Source: Bradysia coprophila (Eukaryota; Arthropoda; Insecta; Diptera; Sciaridae). From it: a stretch of DNA of 64,000 bases. The position numbers and the translations under genes were made by a program. Numbering within the stretch: the first letter of the stretch is position 1; each line of letters opens with the position of its first letter. Below are positions 11,201 to 24,794 of this stretch, piece after piece. The stretch is from contig NW_023503409.1 of NCBI RefSeq assembly GCF_014529535.1, positions 8,556,390-8,620,389 of the forward strand. Direction: 5' to 3'. The notes below the pieces were generated by a model, which worked only from the letters and a program-made list of their open reading frames with translations, was not told the DNA's origin and searched no databases.

Positions 11201-14200
11201 GATATTCATCAGCATAAGGACCTATAATGTATATATAGAAGTCGTCACTTGTTCGGATAATAGAACCGCTGAGAGAAATCAAAATTCGTTATTTATCAAA
11301 GAATTGTAATAAATTTTAGACCATTTAGCGATGCGAAGTATCGTAAATTATGGAAATGATGGAAAATTAATTTATTCAACCAAAATCCCCGGATCCCATT
11401 TTTCTCTTCAGCTGGTGAGTGATGGTAAGCCATGAAGAAAGAAATGAATTCGGTCTGTTTCATTAGTCTGCCGGCTCATTATTATTTAAACTGAAATGAT
11501 GAGATAGCTTTTGTTAGACGTGTCGAGACATTGTTAAGCAGGTTATGAACACTTGTTTCTCCCGAAAAAAAGAAAGAAATGGAAACAATAAGGTATGAAG
11601 GCACGTGAAGTATCCTTGAAAATTAATATCGCTGTACGACTCTTGCGTAATGCGAGATGAGCCCTGGGACCTAATGAAAATGGGATAAATGGCGAATTGG
11701 TTTGCTAATTCCGTAGAAACCATTCACAGAATGATTATCCTATCCAATGTTACACTGTACACATCACCCAAGGATATACTGGTTTTTGGAGGATAATCTT
11801 CAGAGAGAAATTAAAATGGAATTCTAATTCTGACTACCCAATTAGCGATAGCTACACCTCTGTACCAAACGATGCTCTTTCCCATTTGTATCATAGAAAC
11901 GTAAATTTTAATTGGTTCAACAATTTATAAGCGAGTCAAAAGCTGAAAAGAAATTGAACCCACTGGACCGGAATGAAAATGTCGTCGGCTAATTTTTGTT
12001 TTTATTTTTCAGAAATAACTGGTCGCACTTGAAAAAAAAGTGGAATTATACCATTAAAAAGCAGCGATCGAATTTACGCTCAAGCACACTCTAGACGGGG
12101 GGAAAAGGTAAAGGCAAAATTTGTTATCATCGAAATACTTTTGGGATGATTTTGTATGTAAAGGGCTGGCGAAAATTGGGTTTCAAAATAATTTTTTTTT
12201 TTGTTGGATTATATATAGAAACATAAACACATTACCATTCCACCTACTGTCACTCAACCGCCCGCCCAACACTTTTCGTTTCGAGTCACGAAAATCAACT
12301 TTTGCAGCGCACAAAAAAATGAAGAACAACGAAGGGTAAGAAGTTTACATGTTGTTTGCGATTATAAATAATTTCATTGGCCTGAAGTTAATAAGAAAAG
12401 TCTGTTGTCTGTTTGGTTACTTTAACTTTCTTCCAGCAAATTCAGAACGAAAAATTATTGAATGAGACATGGGAAACAAAATTTTTAAAGATCAGGCAAC
12501 TGAATGTAAATTGAATGTAAAAGCTTCGTCTACACCCAAAGCACAACTTAACATCAAAAGCAATTCTTTTTACCGAATTTAACCTTTTTAAGCAAAAAAA
12601 AAAGAACGAACGAAAAACACACTAAATCCATGTTACATTCGACCCATTTCATTTTCGATCCAATTACATGTTGTCTTGGCGAACAAGAACAATTGAATAA
12701 AACTCAGAGAGTTAGATGATATGCCGTGTAACGCAACAAAATAATTGCCTTGAATATTTTACTCTTTTTATACCAAATTGATTTATGATTGAATGGGAAC
12801 GAGAGCTAAAAGGGATGTAGGTAAAACGAAAAGTGCTCGCCTAGCGCCCCTAATGTGATTTTAACTTAAAAAGGGAAATGGAGTTACGGTTGGAATACAT
12901 TTGATGGGTTTTTTTATTTAACAAAGCCCTGAACATACACACACACTTGACCTCTCCAATTTTTTTTTTTTTTTTTTTGATTTGTTACATTTCGCACGCA
13001 ATATGATGTATCAATGCGTGACCTGTCGCATAACGATGATTTTTAATTTCATTCCGTTTTAATCTCAGATTTTGGAAAATTTGTTTTTTATTTGTTGGTT
13101 AGCATGCGGTAGGCTTTCAGTGTGTTGTCATCGAAAAGGACTAATGTCAATCAAAAGATGATGTATATGACACTGAGCAAACACGACACAAGTAAATGCT
13201 ATTTTCGTCGAATCCTTTACACTTGCCATATGTTACCATACAAGTACACGTTAAACTTTACAATGAAAATAATCCTGATGCTCATAACAACACTAAGAGC
13301 AACCACAAGAAGAAGCTCAAGAGCCACCCATCGTATGCTGTTGTTATAGGTAGCTCGCCTACGATAGAAAAGCTTTTTGTGTAAGATGATATGGTACCAT
13401 AATCGGATTAATTGTTCTGATACCTAACAGAATTTACAACGAGCTTCAATTTATAAGATTTATATGAGCCATTGTTATTGTTCACTGTAACATATCATGT
13501 GACTATGTACGATGATGTCCGGCAGAAGTGAAATCCTCTTGAGATTGTCAATTTAGCTTTCGAAAATTTCAACTTTAACGATCAACGCTCAACTTTTCGT
13601 CCAACAAACGAGCGAACGATGACCGAGGGTCGCCAGAAACTCATTCATAATGAAATTTAATCGAATGGTCTCGTGTGTACTGATTCCTGCAGTTGCACTC
13701 GTATTACATGAGTCATCTTTGTTGAACAAATGAACATGTTCGATGGACGATTTATTTAGCTAAACACATTGGACTTGCATACATTTCTATTAAACATATC
13801 AGCAGCTAGCATCATCGTCATTTCGTTTGCGTAAAAATAATTTCTTACACAAATGAAACAAAAAAAAACGATGCACGTGTGGAGGTTACCAGACCCATTC
13901 GAACTGTTGTTCTATTTTGAACTATGAAACAAAATTGCAGTCAGATTGTGATGGAGAGTACACATATCCACGATGAATATGCAACGAAATGTGAAAATTG
14001 CCGTTTTGCATTTCAAATCGTCTGGGTCATATTTTTATCTTTCTTTTTATTTTGGACGTGGAGTCGGTGTTGAATAAAAAATGAGACCCAGCAACGAGTT
14101 TATTTAACTTCGTTTTAAATTAATATTTACAGACCGAAACGTGCACATACGTATTCGTCTCGGTAGAAGCTGTTTCGTCCGGGTATAATTTGTAAACTGT

Positions 14201-14702
14201 CCTCCCCGTTTCATCCCAATGAAAGAATAGCGAAAAAAAAGGAAAACAACTCACCAATACTTCGTAGCATATTTCCCTAAGTTCCTTTTCGACACGTTCT
14301 CTGTACTCTCTGGCGAGCTGTTGTTTGCGTGCTGAGGATTCGGTTTTTTGTTCAATTGATGATATTACCCGCCATGAAGATCTAAATGGACAGCCATTAG
14401 AGCGATAAACAACCACATAAACAGAACACATTTTGCAATTAAATTTTTGTTCAAATGTACCTTCGTGCACCGACTACGTTTTTGTAAGCAACTGATAATA
14501 AATTTCTTTCTTCATTGGATAATTCTACGCCGGTTTCTGTGACTGCTTTCATGGCTTGTGCCATATCATCGTATCTGATGGAAATGATAGAAAACGTCCA
14601 TCACATTTATATCGTTTTTGCTATATTCGTTATACTATACCTTTCTGACTGTTCGGCTAGTTTTGCCTTCTGAACCAATTCTTCTTTGTCGACGGTTGAC
14701 AT
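5262..14702 (-). CDS. 14-3-3zeta: 14-3-3 zeta phosphoserine/threonine-binding adaptor
   Basis: Cytosolic dimeric adaptor that binds phosphorylated Ser/Thr motifs in kinases, channels and transcription regulators. Coding exons on the minus strand: 14702-14641, 14574-14461, 14381-14255, 8469-8346, then 7487-7324 or 7039-6876, then 5423-5262. All junctions are GT-AG and the phases join to a 250-residue protein, close to the usual 245-250. The start reads [20 protein letters not shown]. The phosphopeptide-pocket residues are present: Lys52, Arg59, Arg130, Tyr131 and Asn176. Helix motif [20 protein letters not shown] and tail [16 protein letters not shown] are diagnostic of the zeta class; the extreme C-terminus ([10 protein letters not shown]) is lineage-specific. 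The intron of about 5.8 kb between 8470 and 14254 and the exclusive exon pair match the insect gene (Drosophila leonardo). The identification is very secure. Confidence 0.97.
5620..5678. repeat. Intronic hairpin: perfect 16-bp stem, 27-nt loop
   Basis: GAAATGATAACAGATG at 5620-5635 is exactly complementary to 5663-5678, and the loop itself contains a GC-rich palindrome (GCTGCGCAGC). It lies in the intron between the last 14-3-3 zeta exon and the exclusive exon pair. It could be a MITE remnant or an RNA structure affecting splicing. No choice is possible from one sequence. Confidence 0.6.
5810..6070. repeat. Diverged relative of the 227-630 foldback family
   Basis: Bases 5810-5875 (CTGAAATTATAGCCTACATTTGTGCG onward in part) closely resemble the outer arm of the element at 227-630. 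The inner part (about 5950-6055) forms its own inverted repeat built on GTCTCAGTTAGACCAGCT and its complement. The shared outer end with a different inner palindrome suggests a family in which ends are conserved while cores are exchanged. It sits in a 14-3-3 zeta intron. Confidence 0.6.
6876..7039 (-). CDS. 14-3-3zeta: 14-3-3 zeta alternative exon, downstream variant copy
   Basis: A second 164-nt copy with the same phases, encoding [20 protein letters not shown] through [13 protein letters not shown]. It differs from the upstream copy at 10 of 55 residues, all outside the core [15 protein letters not shown] segment. The acceptor is ATCGTAG after a T-rich tract and the donor is CAG/GTTATA, a weaker donor than its partner's. 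Differences cluster in the loop and helix around residues 145-161 and at 185-195, so the variant probably changes partner choice or dimer pairing and not phosphate binding. That functional reading is inference. Confidence 0.94.
7324..7487 (-). CDS. 14-3-3zeta: 14-3-3 zeta alternative exon, upstream (canonical) copy
   Basis: A 164-nt exon encoding residues 143-197 ([20 protein letters not shown] through [13 protein letters not shown]). The acceptor is TTTACAG and the donor CAG/GTGAAA. It carries Asn176 of the ligand groove. This version is nearest to the sequence common across animals. Splicing 8346 to 7487 and 7324 to 5423 keeps frame. Joining both copies in series would shift frame, because 164 is not a multiple of three, and hits a stop after about 30 codons. 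Confidence 0.95.
8470..14254 (-). other. Large third intron of 14-3-3 zeta, no gene recognised inside
   Basis: The intron runs from donor GTGAGT at 14254 to acceptor TTTGCAG just above 8469. It is AT-rich with scattered short open frames on both strands, the longest near 10137-10505, and none shows a recognisable domain. A T-rich run lies near 12961-12979. No RNA gene or CRISPR-like array is seen. Confidence 0.6.
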
Positions 14703-14832
14703 TTTAATTTTTTGTTTTTAATTACAGGAAAAAATTCGAGAAAAAGATTTTTTCTTCTACTGAAAGGCTCCAATCGTCCTTGATTTGTTTAATTGTGTAT
14801 GATGCTGAGAAATGCGTCGTTATACGAAACCC
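14703..14832 (-). other. 14-3-3zeta: 5' UTR part of the first coding exon of 14-3-3 zeta
   Basis: Upstream of the ATG the minus strand has a strong acceptor, a long T tract followed by CTATTTTCAG/GGG, with the exon beginning at 14832. The leader is therefore spliced and at least one non-coding exon lies further upstream, at higher coordinates. Confidence 0.7.
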
Positions 14833-17800
14833 CTGAAAATAGAAAAAAAAAAAATTAGTTTCGTCGAACGGATAACTGATGAACAAAGCCCCAGACAAGC
14901 CCAAGAAATATCCTTTCCTTGAATCGGTTTTAGTGCGAATTGAAAGACTTAATCTCGTACTTAGCAGGAGGGAAAAAAAACACGCACACACAATCGACAA
15001 TATCATTTCTGTTTATTTTCCTGTGTAGACTTGTTTTCAACACAATAACTCAATATTATGTTCGTGCATGTATCCCAAATGGAAAAAAAGACTACAGAGA
15101 GGATAAAATATTAAAAAAGAAATTACTTTTGTGAATTTCGCTTCTCTTTCATGTTTATTTTTTCTTCTACTCCGCACACAAAAGGTGAAAGAGATTTTTT
15201 TTTTAATTTTCTAAAATTAGGTGAAGCAAAAGCATTTTTCTGTATAAACAGACAGTCTATAATAGAGAGGATTTTGTAATTTAATTCAAGAGTTTCAACG
15301 CTAATAATTCCACAGCTACGCAGTAAAGATACAATTTCACTGTGGGGGGATATGCGGTGTTGTGAAAAATTATCACAACTTAACGTTTTATGATTGTGTG
15401 CTAACCCCAACGGGCTTTTGTTCTTCTAATTTAACCGCGGAAGGTGAGCCGCACCATTCCTATTACGATCTATCAATTTACTTTTTCAAATTCCTCGAAA
15501 ATACCATCCATTTATGAGCTCCACACATTAAATCGTCCTTTTTCAGGCTACAATAATTTATAAGTGAATTAGACACGGCGTCAGTTGACGGAATTCAACT
15601 TTATAACCTACAAAGATTAACGGTATTAAGCTCCAACATGGAACATGTTTTATGCAAAGCCCAATCCATAAAACATATTTTATCACAAAACATACCACTG
15701 TCGCGTATAATATGAATTTGTTTGACAAAGACCCAGCTTTTACACTTTATTTTCAATTTTTTATTCCACTATATTAAATCTGTCATGTTATAAACATATA
15801 TACCCCCCATTCCCCACATTGTCTTCGCAACCGAATGAACTCACAAACGAATAGAATGAAAGAAACTTTTTTTTCTGCTCCATTCCATTTTGAATGAAAG
15901 TTAATTTTTTGAACATTCTTTCTGTTGTGTCTGAAATTTCGTAGCAATAGATCAAATGCGAACTTTTTAGACAGTGAAAACGGAATGATTAATAGGAAGT
16001 TTATCAAGCAAAGTTTTCGGAAAAACCATACCGTTGTTCCAATTGATTTGAACATGTTTGTCTAACATTTGACTTGGGGGCATTCAAGAATATTCCGCAA
16101 ATTTGATGATATAGAAGCGAGTCATTAAAATTCAAATTTCGAAATTGTTTCAGGTCGTTCAGCTATGAGGTCTGCCCACAAGCTTTCAGACTACATTCAT
16201 TTCAAATTAAAATATTTACTTTTTTGATAACATAAGTAAATATTGGAAAATATCAAACTTTGCGTACGGCTAATATTGAATAACCTTTTCTGTTTTACGA
16301 ACAAATTTACAATAATCTAATTTGCAAACATTTTTATTGAACAACCAACGAACGTAACAACATTATAGCGACCAACTAATTATTCTTTAAAGAATTGAAT
16401 AAACCAACGCTAAAGCTCGACCATATTTTTTTTAATAAATTCAACAGCAGTAGGAGTAGCACTAAAAGCATGAAATTATTTTGGATAATTGAATTACCAA
16501 CCCTGCCATTGACATGTTTTAAAACTGCTAACAAAATGTCAGTCAACCAGTTTCACTCAGTTTATCTTTGCATAAAACATCATCGACAGCGAAACTAATT
16601 TAAACTTTCAACTGGCTTTATGTAAATATCGTACACCTTATGTGAACAGGGTAAGACAGAACCTAAAGCGAAAAATCTGTAAAAAAAATCGTATTTCCCA
16701 ATGTGGAACCACATTCGGAAAATGAGACGAGACATTGTACATCGGACCGACCTTACATCCATTTTGTATTTGATTGAAATTACGCCTTACGAAATGACAA
16801 AAGGTGTTTTCAGTAATTTGTTTTAAAGCCAGCACAACCAGTAAACGATCTCACAGCCTCTGTGTGAGAAACAATAACGTAAATTGTCAGGTGATACTAA
16901 TAGTGGATTGTAAATTTGACACACAAAGATAAGATATGAACGCATTACATTCCGACTACAGAAATAATCTGTTTGCTTTTGAGTTTTGCAACCGAAACAC
17001 AAGAAGTTATTATGTTTATGTTTCGTTCATGGATTATGAATTTGTGTCTGAACATTTTGCGTGGACTAATTTCACGTGAAATTTCTCTCTCACTCTGTCT
17101 ATGAGTTCGATGACCACTTAAACCAATAAAAATAAATATTTTCACACTCCGAATGGCAGGAGTAAGCATTTCCATCGTTTATTGTTTAAAGATTTAAAAG
17201 AAAACGAAAAAAAAAAATCGAGTGCGTCACACGCATACACAATCGTTGGATTATAGGCTCGAGTTACGTGATTTTAAAATTAAGTATTTTGTTAGCGCTA
17301 TGTTTTAAGATGGGTTTTATTGTTTGTTTACAATTAATTTGTGTGTACGAATGGATGTTTTAGGTATTTTCTTTCCGTTTAATTATCTTACAAATTATTT
17401 ACCAGCCGAAAGTTGAAATTAAATTAAATTATTGGGTTTTTACGTACTAGCATTTATGATCGCTGTGTTTTACGTACAACATAAAACTGGCACCTCATGC
17501 CATAACAGTCACGTGAACAAACTCATCCAAATAAGAGACTCCCCCTTCAGCAATGACCATTCATTCGTTGATGAAAGGAAAACTAAGAAAGTAGGAAATG
17601 GGGTTGCCTTTCATGTTTAATAAAGTGAAATTGGTCAACCTCATTCCAACGTATACATCAAACTCTTCACGGCAAGAACCGGACATTCCATCCCATAATA
17701 CCAACACAAACAATTTCTGTCTTTTGACGAATGAATGTATTACCACACAAGTGGGTTAGTTTACACAAATAATGACGAGAAAGAATCTAATATCCGGAGT

Positions 17801-20800
17801 GCTCAATAAAGAACACAACCGTGACGACAATAACACTAAATTAAAAATGATGCATGTAGATGCGTTGGGAGTACATGTATAATTACACTGTATAGATCAT
17901 AAAACAGCAGAAAATTTAAATCGAGAATAGCATCGTGGTTCGTGATATCATGTACGCATATCGTATGTACGTTACATGGAAATAATATATTGGAACGTTG
18001 ATACAGGATTCAACAACAGGAAAACTTTTCGTTTTTATAAGTGAATATTGTGAACCGCGGAAATTGGATTGGGAAAATGATTAATTATGTTTGTACTAGT
18101 ACGCTGCGGCCTTTTTTTCGCTGTATACGAAGTGGAGCTCGTTGAAGTTTTCATAGAAATGTTTATTATACGAAAATGGTTTGAATTTAAATTCAATTTA
18201 AAAGTTAATTCATTACAAATTTGTTGACGAAAATTGTCGGAATACTAATGTAATACGAAAGCGGTAAGCAAATACGAAATAAAAATCTACTCGTTCACAC
18301 ACACATACGCACACACTTTCGCTTTGTGCACGCAGAATATTATTTGAACAAAATTTTATCCGCGATTACAATAATATTGAAAACGCCTACAAACAACCAA
18401 CTTTCGGGATTTTATTTATTTAGTATTCATGTTGCCAGGCAGATGGAAGGTAAATAAACAAAATCTCGAAACATTTTCTTTTCTATTACACTGGAAAAGA
18501 AGCAACACAATTTTTTGAGTTATTTGAGTGGCGGCAGCATTACACGATATTCAATGAAATGAGTCAAAAAAAATTCGGTGGAATTGTATTGGGTATACAT
18601 TTATAAGCAGATGAAAAGCTTATAACGAAAGTCTCGACGTGTTCCTCTTTTCTTCAGATATATTTAATCTTATCGAATGGAAAATGAAACGAAAAAGTGT
18701 ATTTCCACTGAAAAACTTCGAGGTCATTGCCTGATCGAGAAATATCATAAATGCGAGATGTAAACATTTAATTCAATTAATTCGAAAGGAGTTAAGATCA
18801 TCAGTAATGAATGAGACGACTCAATGCACGAAACGAATTAAATATTCTCATTGAACTGGAATTCACGTAAATCCCGAAAGGTCGTCTGAACGGGAGTAAT
18901 TGTCAACGGAATAACAGCTTCTGTACGTAAGTACGCAGTAAGCACAAATGTATTTTTCAATCTAAATTTCTTGATTTTATTGGAATAAATGGAATTTATG
19001 TCTGGATGGTAATCAAAGCGCTTTCAGAGAAAATTTGATAACGAAATCAAATGCTTGTCTTTTGTATGTCGATGTCGCTGATGCTTATATGCGATTCAGT
19101 GGTGTTACAGAAAACGTTTTTATTCCCCATGGATATTTGATCTTGAATTTTCTTATTTTATCTCAAAATGACATAAAAATCCACTCTCAGCAAACAATGA
19201 AATAAATCTTTTATCATTCATCATTTACAATGGCAAAATCATTATGGATACGACCTAACGCATGTGTGTGACAGTCAATTTAGTAGTAGTACTATTACTT
19301 TAGTGGATACACTTTACAAAAACGTTGCAATGATTTTCCGAATATATATAGGATTACCGTATAGGCCGTAACAGAATACGAGCAACACTTAAAATTATAA
19401 CTTGTGAAAATGTCGCATTTCATGCAATGCGGGAAAATGTAAATTTAAACGGAAAGCCAAGTTCAATAATATAGACGACGACGAAAAAACAAACACCCAG
19501 CACATGAATCGAACACATACGGTTTGATGGTGTACTTTGATAGAATGTATCAAAAGCATTTTCATGTTGAACAGAAATGGATAATCAATAAAAATGAATG
19601 AGAAATTTAGGAGGTCAATACTAAATCGAAAAATCAATGAAACCGAAGTAATGACCAGCCTTGATTAATGCTGGCAATTATAATCATTACATAAATGAGA
19701 AACAAATATTTGATTTATTTCCATTTCTGTTTCCATGTTACATTTTTGTACATATATCCACACCTTTTAACCGCAAATTAATCTTCACTGGTAGTCCGAA
19801 TAATCCGCAATTTTAGGTTGAATTATTTATTATTATTCCAGTCGATTTTTCAGCTATCTTCTCTCGGAATAAAAATTCTTTTTACTGAACCAGGTACTCG
19901 AATAATTTTTCTCTTTCAATTTTTTTGTATAATCTAAAATTCTATTTCAAATGAGACATTTTTATTCAACTAACTACGATGTGCGCACATTCCCGACAAA
20001 TGTTTAAAATGAACTGGTGCCTTTCATACACTGACGAGGCGAAAACATTTCACCTATCGTATAGCGAAACCGATTTTATGTTGTTTCTGTAGACGATATA
20101 TTTCGGGCGGGTATATATACTACATTATCATCAAAAAGCTTTCGATATATACCTGCGCCAACAACATACTTTTTCCCTGTACAAAGTTAATTTTCGAAAG
20201 CATTAAGGGGTTTGAGGATTGTAAATGCTATTAGAAATGAATTCATAATTGTTTGTTACAGGTGAGAAACGGCTTCATAAATAATTTATGAATCAAACCA
20301 CATCCTTGGAATTAATGTAAATCTATTTTTAAGATTTTCATCTCCTAAAAATCTCATCAATTCAAATTAGCCAAACGTAACTCGATGAATTGCTTGCCGA
20401 ATTCGAAGAACACCAGCCGAGGGCGTCGTCATTAGTATTATTTTCATAATTGGAAATGCGAAGTAGATGCAAATTACCCGTAGCTATGAATCAAATGAAT
20501 ACCGGAAACATCCGATTTGATCAGGATGTTGAGTATGTTGAAATGAAAATTTAGAAAACGGTAAACACTAGAGACCGATATTCTTGCCAACAATTTGATC
20601 GATTAGAGAAAATGTTTGCAACGAAGGGTGCTTGTGTTTTACTATAAATAAGTATAACGAAGAAGGGAAAAAAATAAATTGAAGACGAAAGCAAGAGACG
20701 CCCATTATTAAATCAGCTTCACAGCATCTAAACACATTTTTCCTAGCGTCAGAGCTCAACGACATTGAATTATGTTCAATTCGATTTAAACACAACGCTT

Positions 20801-23800
20801 TGTCTGGCTTTTTTAATAGAATAAAAATGTATGAACGACAACCACCGCAAACACACACATGAAATTAAAGTTCAGACAATGTTTAAACATTACTGCTGGA
20901 AAAATAAACCCCGTACAAACAAAGGAAAATTGCTATTCGAAAATTATCAGTTTCTTGCAATGCATCAAACAAAGCGGGGAAACATGTTATCGATCGCAAA
21001 GAAAATAGTTATCAAGTTTTATAAATGGTTTTTGCATCAAATTTTCTTGTGCAATTCATAATGAGGCTTCTATATATGGTATGCAGTTCAATTGGCAAAA
21101 CTTTGGGCATGTGCAGAGCAATGTGAACGTTTTTGGTTTTATAGTTCATCTGGATAGTATTTTGTGTACAATTTTATTGTCTACGCTACCGAACGTACAA
21201 GAAAATTGCAAAAACGAGACCGACCACGCTTAGCTCATTGTCGATGGAAACTTTTTTTAAAGGGAAAATATAACCATGGGTTCTCGTGCTCCAGAGCCAA
21301 AACGAAACAAAATCAATGAAACAAAACTCAGTGAAAATTTTTATCTACTCGTTACTTTAACGTGACGTAGATGTGTATCGGTCTCTGTGTCGCCGGAATT
21401 TCGTTTTAAATCAAATTGATTAGGTTCAGTATGCTGATTGCTGTGATTGCTGATAATGAACACATGCTTCAGCAACTCTTATCGATAGCAGCACAGAAGC
21501 GTTACATTTCGGTAATTGAATTTTAAATAAATGGAAATAAAATTCAACCGAGAACCGCTTTACGACTGGAAAAAATATCCATTTTCTGAACCACAACGCC
21601 TGTAAATGCTTTCAGCGTTCATTGTGCTGTAACACTATAAACATTCCGAAAAAAGAGCATGGCCAACCTTTTCCCACTAATTACTCGTGTATAGTCGCCT
21701 TAAAACAACCCCAAACCGACAAAAACAAACAAAGCGAACATAGCAATTGTTGGTAGTAAAATATCGTTTTGAGTAAACGATAACAGAGACGACGGTTAAA
21801 AGCTAATAACCTCCAACCTCTATTCGATAAGGTCAGGTTGGAATCACAGCAAATAATATAAATAGAAAAGAAAATGAAATAATTTGGGTCCCCACGGCTT
21901 GTATAGAACGAAAGCCCCAACACATTAAATGAAATGTGGCATTATAAAAGTGTACAGCTAGACTGCTGCAAAAAAACACAATGTAATTTCGTTCCAATGC
22001 TTTTAGTAATCCGTTTTCACGTTCTTCAGAGAGTCTACACTATAACAATGAGTCATGCGAAAATTAGTCGAAAAATATTCGAAACATTAGAGAAGAGAGA
22101 TTTATTACACGAATAATAGGTTGAAATCTATAGGTGCAATTGAGTTGTAATAATGGTTTTCCTTCTATTTCACCTACTCAACGACAAATTTATTATTGAA
22201 GTTTACCGAGTGTAGACTTTCATGTCCTCAATTTCCAAATATTATTGAACGTAAAGAAAAGCTCGGATCAACGACAAAACAGAACTCATAACTACACGAG
22301 AGCATGGAGAAACTAAGTAGAATCTGACCAATAAGACAGAAGTTCATTCAATTAAAATCGCAAACTTTTTAACTCTCGATATGGAGTAGAGTAGAGTGCT
22401 ATTCGTTTCATTTGCAAACAAATTAACTTAAATAAGAAAACTTTGGCGTCAGGTGAGTCGCAGATTGTTTTTATTTCGGGAAAATTCTCCTCCAACTTTT
22501 TTTTTTTACTTTGAATTCGGTGTGGGCTTTAATTAATCCAAGTACAACGACAGACGAAGAAAGTAATTAAATGAATGAACAAAAAAAAAACGGAAACATA
22601 AAAATGCGTTCGTTGAAAGGATGTAGAAAATAATGGGCTAAAGGCAAATCAGTTAAAACTTTTCAACTTTTTCACGAACAAATTCACGTAAATTCTTTGT
22701 CTATCCATGTGACTTTGTTCGTATGAAAAGCTAACTTTATCATCCACAAATCGCAATGAGAAAACACATTTGTTTCTTTGTAATATGCCAGTCCATGTAC
22801 GAATACAAAATTGATGAAATTGGGCAAACGAAAATATTTTCCCAATTCCACTGTTCTTCATGCAGAATGTGAGACGAACATCAGATTGAATATTTATTAA
22901 GTCGGGAAAAGAAATGTTTGGGATCATTTAGCTCTCAGGCACGGATGCTTAAATTGACAGATTGAGGTATACTCTATGAACAGTAAAGGAAGGAAAAAAA
23001 GAAGAAGAAAATCTTCTATTTCGGTTATGTGGAGAGAAATACACGAAATGAACCATCACATAACAGATTTGTGTACATATAGGAATAGATCATGCCAACA
23101 GATATCTTCACGAGAACAAAAGTAGCGAGAAACTTAACAATATTGTAAATATAATTCAACGACATCAAGCGTGTGCACACACAACTTGAATTGCATGTAA
23201 TAAAGATTCTGTTATGTCTTTTGTATATTTTCGTACTTAAGAAGAATAATTGGATCGCTGGCATCATAAAATGTCCCAGCAGTTGCTATTTTCTATGTTC
23301 AGAAACTTGATTCGCGAAATAAAACATATTCCATAAAGAATGCTTTGCTTCGTCATTTTGTGTAGAAAATTGTGTTACATTACATAACATGACGTTACAC
23401 GTACGTGTATTATATCTGCAATAAATAGACAGCGCTACTGAAGGGTTCAAAGGAACGGTATATTTTCCATTTGGGATTGCAAGCTTTTTACACGCAATGT
23501 TAGATTCGGTAAACATAAATTAAACGTGTTAGCATTCGATCAACACGTAAGAAAAATTCATTGAACTCGTGTACCCTAACTGGATTACATTATTTCCTTT
23601 TTCAGAATGCTGTTTAAAATGATTTTTTTTTCTATTCAATTATTTCGGACGGATTGTTGGATCTAATGATGGATTTTGCTGTTAAGTTTCAAATGGCTGT
23701 TGTTCTATCAAATCATGGCATGGTATAGGATAACGTAAATTTTGTTTTAATGATTGCAGCTGCACGAATGGCATCGATACTTTATGGAAATTTAATTATG

Positions 23801-24422
23801 GCGTAGTCTAGTGGAATTCGAAAAGTTTGCAATCAATTTATCATTTGCCTTTGTATTGCGAGTATTGCGATATTCAATTGAAGTCATGTTACAAACGGAA
23901 AATGATGGAATTTCCAATTAGAAATGAAAATGAAGATAGTTTCACTGCTAAATATTTTTGAAAGAGCATTATGATTTTCAGCCTTGTATCTTTCCCGATA
24001 TCGATTCGATGTTATTTAATTGCATCTTTCCTAGTAAAGTATAACGAATTACGTCCGTACATTTCCTCCGATAGATGTTAAATCAAAACAAATGACGCAA
24101 GAATGCAAGATAGCGGAAAGGGATATGTACTACAACATGGTTAAAACCCCGTTCCCGATGAGTATTCATATGGTTCATATGCGAGTTACGAAACAGGATA
24201 CAACAATGGAATATATCGAACATTACACCATTGAAGTGCAGTCAACCATCGCTTTATTAGTATTAATTTACGGTCAACTTAATTTAAACGATATTGACCA
24301 TTAACTATTTCAGTTCGACTGTAAAACTTCAATTAACTAACTGACGTTACATAATCTACTCCGAATGTACAGAAGTTCAGATCGAAGCCAGTGGTGAAGC
24401 TTCAACGACATACCAATTATTC

Positions 24423-24541
24423 GACAATAGTATGTCACTAGGACCTACGCTCCACTTTATTTTCAGTCGTCTTGGGTCAAAAATACACCTTTTTGGTCCT
24501 AGTAACAGATACTATTTTATACGTCAGAAAGTTGTCGAACA
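24423..24541. repeat. Imperfect inverted repeat, MITE-like remnant
   Basis: AATAGTATGTCACTAGGACC near 24426-24445 is mirrored by GGTCCTAGTAACAGATACTATT near 24496-24517 (given in part), and outer TTCGACAA/TTGTCGAA boxes extend the symmetry. There is no coding potential and no clear target duplication. Confidence 0.5.
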
Positions 24542-24794
24542 TGTCAACAGTATGACAATAAAATTACAAACAATTTGAAAGCTTCTATTGTTTGTGATTT
24601 TATTGTCCTATTGTTCACATGGTCGACAACTATCTGAGTGTACGGTAGAAAAATTGGATAGAAATTTTGTCGTATTGACTGTCGATCTGTCTGGTGAAAG
24701 AATGTGACGTTTTTGGTCCGCCTGAATATAAAAGAAAATTGAGTCATTACTTGATATGATTGAGGTCGAAACTCGATCCTAGTAATTGTTTTTA